Positions 60,260 through 64,000 of a stretch of DNA of 64,000 nucleotides are shown piece by piece; positions within the stretch are counted from its first letter, which is position 1; each line of letters opens with the position of its first letter. Below the pieces are notes generated by a model. That model was not told where the DNA came from, searched no databases, and saw only the letters and a list, made by a program, of their open reading frames with translations. The translations under genes and the position numbers were made by a program. The stretch lies in NCBI RefSeq assembly GCF_046195335.1, contig NZ_CP176093.1; one strand, written 5' to 3'. The DNA is from Methanospirillum lacunae. Lineage in GTDB: Archaea > Halobacteriota > Methanomicrobia > Methanomicrobiales > Methanospirillaceae.

Positions 60260-62182
60260 ATGTTTTTTTGTTCGAAATTAATCTCGCTTAATTCTTATTT
60301 TATCTCACGCATTAGGGTCATAACCCTCACTTTAATTATTTTATCATCTTTGTTTCTTCTTATTGGAGGGTGTATTTTTCATCCGATTATTGTTGGGGAT
60401 GGAAATGAGTATGTCGGGATGACAATCTCTTTATTAAATCATTGGTCCCCTGATTACAAACCTCAAGATACAGAGCTAAAACAGAAAATATATGAAAAAA
60501 ATGGAATTACTGTAAATTTAACAGCTGGTTATATTACATCACTTAAAGGAACTCTTGAAGCATCCCATCTTTGGTTTTATTCTCTCTTCGTTTTACCAAT
60601 CTTCTGGGTTTTTCATCTCTTATCTTTTAATGAATTAAAGGCATTTCAGTTTTTCAACATTTTTTTGTTAATTATTACAATCTGTATCATTTATCGACAT
60701 GATACGATAATAAAACCAAAACATTTTTGGTATATTGCATTTACGATAAGTTCTCCTGTTCTTCTCTATCTACATTGGACTCATACAGAAGTTTTTTCAT
60801 ATTGTTTTGTTATTTTATCTCTCTATTTTAGTTTTCTGTCTGATAAACGAAATTATTACCTGGCAGTTCTCTTTTCTTCATTGGCTTCATTACAAAATCC
60901 TCCAATTGCAGTTCTATCATTATCCCTGATTTTGTTAGGTTGGAAATCTAAATTTTACAAATTCAGATATTTTGTCTATTTAGTTTCAATTTCTTCTATC
61001 TCTCTCCTTCCATACCTCTATAGTTTTTATTTTTTTCACACAACCAACCCTCAAATGTACATTAATGCTGCAAGTTTTTCCTTCATATCCTGGGAGAGAG
61101 TAGTAGGGTTATTTATTGATCTGAATTCAGGAATTCTTGTATATCTACCCCTGTTATTAATAATTTCAATTTTTCTAGTCCCCTATTCTCTTGTTATTCA
61201 GCATGATTACCGAATATTACTAATCTGGATGATCGCTATTGCTCTTGCATTTGCAGGAACAACGACAATAAATTGGAATTGTGGAATGATGTACCTCTTT
61301 CGTTATGCAATCTGGATTATTCCACTGTTTATTTTGATTGTATCCCTTATTACTGAATATAATTCAAATTATTTGGTCTCTTTAATTCTTCTAGCCACGT
61401 TAATATCAACCGGAGGAATCACGATTGGATGTCTTATGGATCACCGGGGTGATAATTATCTGACCTTTAATCAGTTGTCCAAATCTGTAATGGTGATATG
61501 TCCAGCATGTTATAATCCAGATAATGAGATTTTTGGAGAAAGATCACTATATACTGAATACTCATATGAGGATGGATTTCCCTATTTTGTGACCTACAAA
61601 AACAATATTCGAAAGGAATTTTCTGACAATAATTCTATTCCTCTTCTCGATAAAATTGATAATACTGCCTTTATCGATCAAAAAAAGGCCGTTATCCAAC
61701 ATGGGCCAGGATATATCAACGGAGATTTGGAGATTTCAGATTTTCCAGTTGATATAAATAAAGTTCACATATTTGCACAAAATACATTCAAACCTGATAT
61801 TTTTGACAAGTCAATACAGTTTATCGATTACACAACCGGGTGGAGTCAACTCAAAAGTGAGAATGGAAAGCCATTTCGCTGGATGGAAAATAATGGTACA
61901 TTTGCTGTATCTTCTCCAGATGAAAGAAGAGTTCAATTAAATATTCAAGCGAGAAGCAACTCTCAAAATAGAACACTTGACATAATATTAGACGGAAAAA
62001 TTCAGGAAAAAACCGTAATAACACCGAATGGAGTAAGTTATACTCAGAAGATTAACCTGAAAAAGGGTTTGAATATTATTCAACTCAATGTCCATGATCT
62101 AGAAAAAATGCCGATATGGAGAACAATGGAACGATATCCGATAATAGGGTTTAATAATATTTCCATTTCAAACCCGATTTAA
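60260..62182 (+). CDS. AT-rich polytopic membrane protein, GT-C glycosyltransferase-like
   Basis: 640 residues. About eleven hydrophobic segments fill residues 15-415. The first outer loop has GDGNEYVGM, an acidic motif like the catalytic one of GT-C enzymes that use polyprenol-linked sugars. The C-terminal 220 residues are soluble, beta-rich and probably outside the cell. It resembles the PMT/ArnT group only loosely. The base composition and codons are far more A/T-rich than neighbouring genes, suggesting acquisition. No sugar genes adjoin it. Confidence 0.7.
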   Translation: MFFCSKLISLNSYFISRIRVITLTLIILSSLFLLIGGCIFHPIIVGDGNEYVGMTISLLNHWSPDYKPQDTELKQKIYEKNGITVNLTAGYITSLKGTLEASHLWFYSLFVLPIFWVFHLLSFNELKAFQFFNIFLLIITICIIYRHDTIIKPKHFWYIAFTISSPVLLYLHWTHTEVFSYCFVILSLYFSFLSDKRNYYLAVLFSSLASLQNPPIAVLSLSLILLGWKSKFYKFRYFVYLVSISSISLLPYLYSFYFFHTTNPQMYINAASFSFISWERVVGLFIDLNSGILVYLPLLLIISIFLVPYSLVIQHDYRILLIWMIAIALAFAGTTTINWNCGMMYLFRYAIWIIPLFILIVSLITEYNSNYLVSLILLATLISTGGITIGCLMDHRGDNYLTFNQLSKSVMVICPACYNPDNEIFGERSLYTEYSYEDGFPYFVTYKNNIRKEFSDNNSIPLLDKIDNTAFIDQKKAVIQHGPGYINGDLEISDFPVDINKVHIFAQNTFKPDIFDKSIQFIDYTTGWSQLKSENGKPFRWMENNGTFAVSSPDERRVQLNIQARSNSQNRTLDIILDGKIQEKTVITPNGVSYTQKINLKKGLNIIQLNVHDLEKMPIWRTMERYPIIGFNNISISNPI

Positions 62183-62188
62183 AATAAA

Positions 62189-62818
62189 TCATACTTTTTT
62201 CACAGTATTACACGGTTCTTTAGCCAGAATTCCTTTTATTGCATTTGACCCACTCTTGTGTGCCGCCGTGAGTATCTCGGGGTTTCCGGTTATTCCACCA
62301 AATCCATCCATATCTTTTGCGAGGATATTTTCACAATATGAAAAACCGAATATATTAAATAATGCGGTCATCATGGGAAACGCAGTCGAGAAAACGTCAT
62401 CCCGGTCCATTCCTGCAGTTGATAGAAAATACCCTCTGTGGAGTTTCTTTTTTTCCGGGGGGAGGGGATGCGTGTTAAGCTTGTAATGTCTGACCCAGAC
62501 ATAATGGGCACGATCGATGAATCCTTTGAGTTCGGTGGTTATACCCATGGTGTAGATGGGCGATGATATAACAAGGCAGTCAGCACTCAACATTTGTTCA
62601 AAAACCGGATGAACATCATCCTTTAGAATACACTCCCCGGTTTTATGGCAGGCATTGCACCCTTTACACGAGGAATATGACATTTTGCTGAGAATAATTT
62701 TATCAGTCTCCGCTCCTGCTTCTGTTGCACCTTTCAGGAAAGAATCTAGTAAAATCTCAGTGTTTCCATGCCTTCGTGGACTACCAAGCACTCCGATAAC
62801 TTTAATTCCCTGGCTCAT
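62189..62818 (-). CDS. Iron-sulfur flavoprotein (NADPH-dependent FMN reductase fold), copy 1
   Basis: 209 residues. A flavodoxin-like N-terminus (VIGVLGSPRRHGNTEILLDSF) binds FMN. The compact cluster motif CKGCNACHKTGEC near residue 50 binds [4Fe-4S]. VISSPIYTMGITTELKGFIDR is the usual flavin loop. These enzymes of methanogens move electrons from ferredoxin to oxygen or peroxide detoxification. The start overlaps copy 2 by four bases. Confidence 0.93.
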   Translation of the reverse strand: MSQGIKVIGVLGSPRRHGNTEILLDSFLKGATEAGAETDKIILSKMSYSSCKGCNACHKTGECILKDDVHPVFEQMLSADCLVISSPIYTMGITTELKGFIDRAHYVWVRHYKLNTHPLPPEKKKLHRGYFLSTAGMDRDDVFSTAFPMMTALFNIFGFSYCENILAKDMDGFGGITGNPEILTAAHKSGSNAIKGILAKEPCNTVKKV

Positions 62819-63429
62819 ACAGAAAGCCTCTCCCTCAGTACAGAGATTATCTCAGAGCCTTTCTGAATTGCATCTTTTTGTGCAGTGGGATGATTAAGCA
62901 CTGCCCCCTTTTCATCCACATGATTGATCATCAGGTATCCAATATCGCTATCCCTGACTTCAATCACATGAAAAAAGCATTTTATCACGGGGATGGCGGC
63001 ATCAAAGACATAACTCCAGTCTTGTCCTGCTGATGAGATGAATAGTCCTAGTCGTTTTCCCTTCCGCTCTGGTGGAACAACCGGTAGTTTTAGTACGTAC
63101 TTACGGGATCTAAAGACCTGTGCTCGGTCGATGAGAGCTTTAACCTGGGAACAAACACTCATACAGTAGATCGGCGATGACACAATGATACAGTCAGCTT
63201 TTATGATCTGGTCATGCAATTGATCCATGCCGTCCCTGATAACACACCGATTCAATTTTTCACATGCATTACAGCCACGGCATGGCCTGATATCGGCGTC
63301 AACGAGGGTGATCTTTTGGACTGATACATCTGGTTGATTCATCATCGATGAAAGGACCCAGTCCATTAATTGTTCAGAATTGCCGTGTCTGCGAGGACTT
63401 CCAGAAATGGCAAGAACACTGATCCCCAT
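62815..63429 (-). CDS. Iron-sulfur flavoprotein, copy 2
   Basis: 204 residues, a paralogue of copy 1. It has VLAISGSPRRHGNSEQLMDW, the cluster motif CRGCNACEKLNRC, and VSSPIYCMSVCSQVKALIDR. The two genes are translationally coupled and could form a heteromer. The peroxiredoxin gene lies 40 bases upstream on the same strand, which supports a role in oxidant defence. Confidence 0.93.
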   Translation of the reverse strand: MGISVLAISGSPRRHGNSEQLMDWVLSSMMNQPDVSVQKITLVDADIRPCRGCNACEKLNRCVIRDGMDQLHDQIIKADCIIVSSPIYCMSVCSQVKALIDRAQVFRSRKYVLKLPVVPPERKGKRLGLFISSAGQDWSYVFDAAIPVIKCFFHVIEVRDSDIGYLMINHVDEKGAVLNHPTAQKDAIQKGSEIISVLRERLSV

Positions 63430-63469
63430 ATCATCCAGTGTTGGCGGTTGCCAGATAAAAGAAGAGGGG

Positions 63470-64000
63470 TTAGGAGTCTTTGAAGCAGAGGTAAAAATCT
63501 TTATAATCGTATCCTTCAGTAATACGCTTTTCTGCCTCCTCTACAGTCTTTGGAGGTGGAACAATAACCTTATCCCCAGGCTGCCAGTTTGCTGGTGTTG
63601 CAACTCCTTCTTTGTCAGATGTCTGAAGTGCTTTTACCAATCTGACAATCTCCGGAATTGATCTCCCGTTACTGAGTGGGTAATAGATCATTGCCCTGAG
63701 TATCCCCTTATCATCAATGAAAAAGACAGTCCTCACCGTTGCTGTGCTGCTCTGGCCCGGATGAACCATTCCGTATAGAGTTGCAACTTTCATATCAAGA
63801 TCTGCAATAACAGGGAATGGGATCTCAATACCCATCTTCTCTTTGATATTTCTGATCCAGGCAATATGGGAGTGAACACTGTCAATGGAAAGTCCGATGA
63901 GCTGAGTGTTCATAGCCTTGAGTTCATCATATACCTGGGCAAAAGCGATGAATTCAGTTGTGCAGACAGGTGTGAAGTCAGCAGGGTGGGAGAAGAGAAC
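63470..64000 (-). CDS. Peroxiredoxin, Prx6-like (5' partial at window end)
   Basis: The coding frame continues past the end of the window, so the first residues are missing. The catalytic site is present: FSHPADFTPVCTTEF. PVIADLDMKVATLYGM, VFFIDDKGILRAM and a C-terminal domain with a cysteine in DYKDFYLCFKDS follow, like archaeal two-cysteine Prx6 enzymes. It reduces peroxides with thiols. With the two iron-sulfur flavoproteins it forms a likely oxidative-stress operon. Confidence 0.94.
   Translation of the reverse strand, partial: VLFSHPADFTPVCTTEFIAFAQVYDELKAMNTQLIGLSIDSVHSHIAWIRNIKEKMGIEIPFPVIADLDMKVATLYGMVHPGQSSTATVRTVFFIDDKGILRAMIYYPLSNGRSIPEIVRLVKALQTSDKEGVATPANWQPGDKVIVPPPKTVEEAEKRITEGYDYKDFYLCFKDS

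Overview
The window looks like a stretch of a methanogenic euryarchaeal chromosome, most likely Methanomicrobiales and close to Methanospirillum; the genus is an inference. Archaeal markers include a group II chaperonin (thermosome), TiaS, deoxyhypusine synthase, a CTP-type riboflavin kinase, the thiolase/HMG-CoA synthase/DUF35 module, a multi-OB RPA, and TATA boxes placed 25-35 bases before start codons. About 56 protein genes, one tRNA, one pseudogene and one candidate structured RNA are supported.

Layout. 1-5250: end of an ABC exporter, a STAS protein, a tiny sequon-packed secreted protein, a LysE exporter, a methyltransferase and pncB. 5669-10182: a secreted protein with seven tandem repeats plus PKD domains, malic enzyme, and a PAS-STAS protein. 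10538-13845: early mevalonate operon (regulator, HMG-CoA synthase, thiolase, DUF35). 14096-20996: Hsp20, an exported acetolactate decarboxylase, GH57 and GH77 glucan enzymes, then ribK-ribB. 20997-23110: an AT-rich island with a secreted orphan and a decayed second copy of ribB. 23111-27215: Mrr-like nuclease, then the RPA operon. 27271-31695: operon tiaS, tautomerase, dys, pyrF, NrdD-like fragment, cbiZ. 31756-35888: DUF2079 membrane protein, an HTH regulator and the thermosome. 35966-39361: CheW and a soluble REC-PAS-PAS-MCP receptor, separated by a region holding a three-way-junction RNA candidate. 39397-44316: secreted CAP protein, RimI, DUF1015 protein and two paralogous secreted proteins. 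44472-50170: a tightly overlapping tetrapyrrole operon from glutamyl-tRNA to precorrin-2, lacking hemD. 50380-50451: tRNA-Gly(GCC). 50961-56148: a kinase/PP2C/vWA triad. 56814-60123: MrfA/MrfB-like helicase and nuclease. 60260-64000: an AT-rich GT-C-like membrane protein, two iron-sulfur flavoproteins and a peroxiredoxin cut by the window end.

Four observations stand out. (1) The RPA operon and the MrfB-MrfA-like operon, 33 kb apart, share an almost identical 33-base promoter block with the same spacing to the TATA box, suggesting a small DNA-repair regulon. (2) A GC-rich 11-bp stem closes a well-formed three-way junction upstream of the chemoreceptor gene. (3) An archaeal vWA/PP2C/kinase signalling triad has a kinase carrying three N-terminal beta-sandwich repeats and a second, degenerate kinase domain. 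(4) A ribB pseudogene with two stretches of about 45-53 identical bases to the live gene lies 1.6 kb from it, with an AT-rich orphan gene between. All calls come from reading the sequence; no database search or folding program was run.
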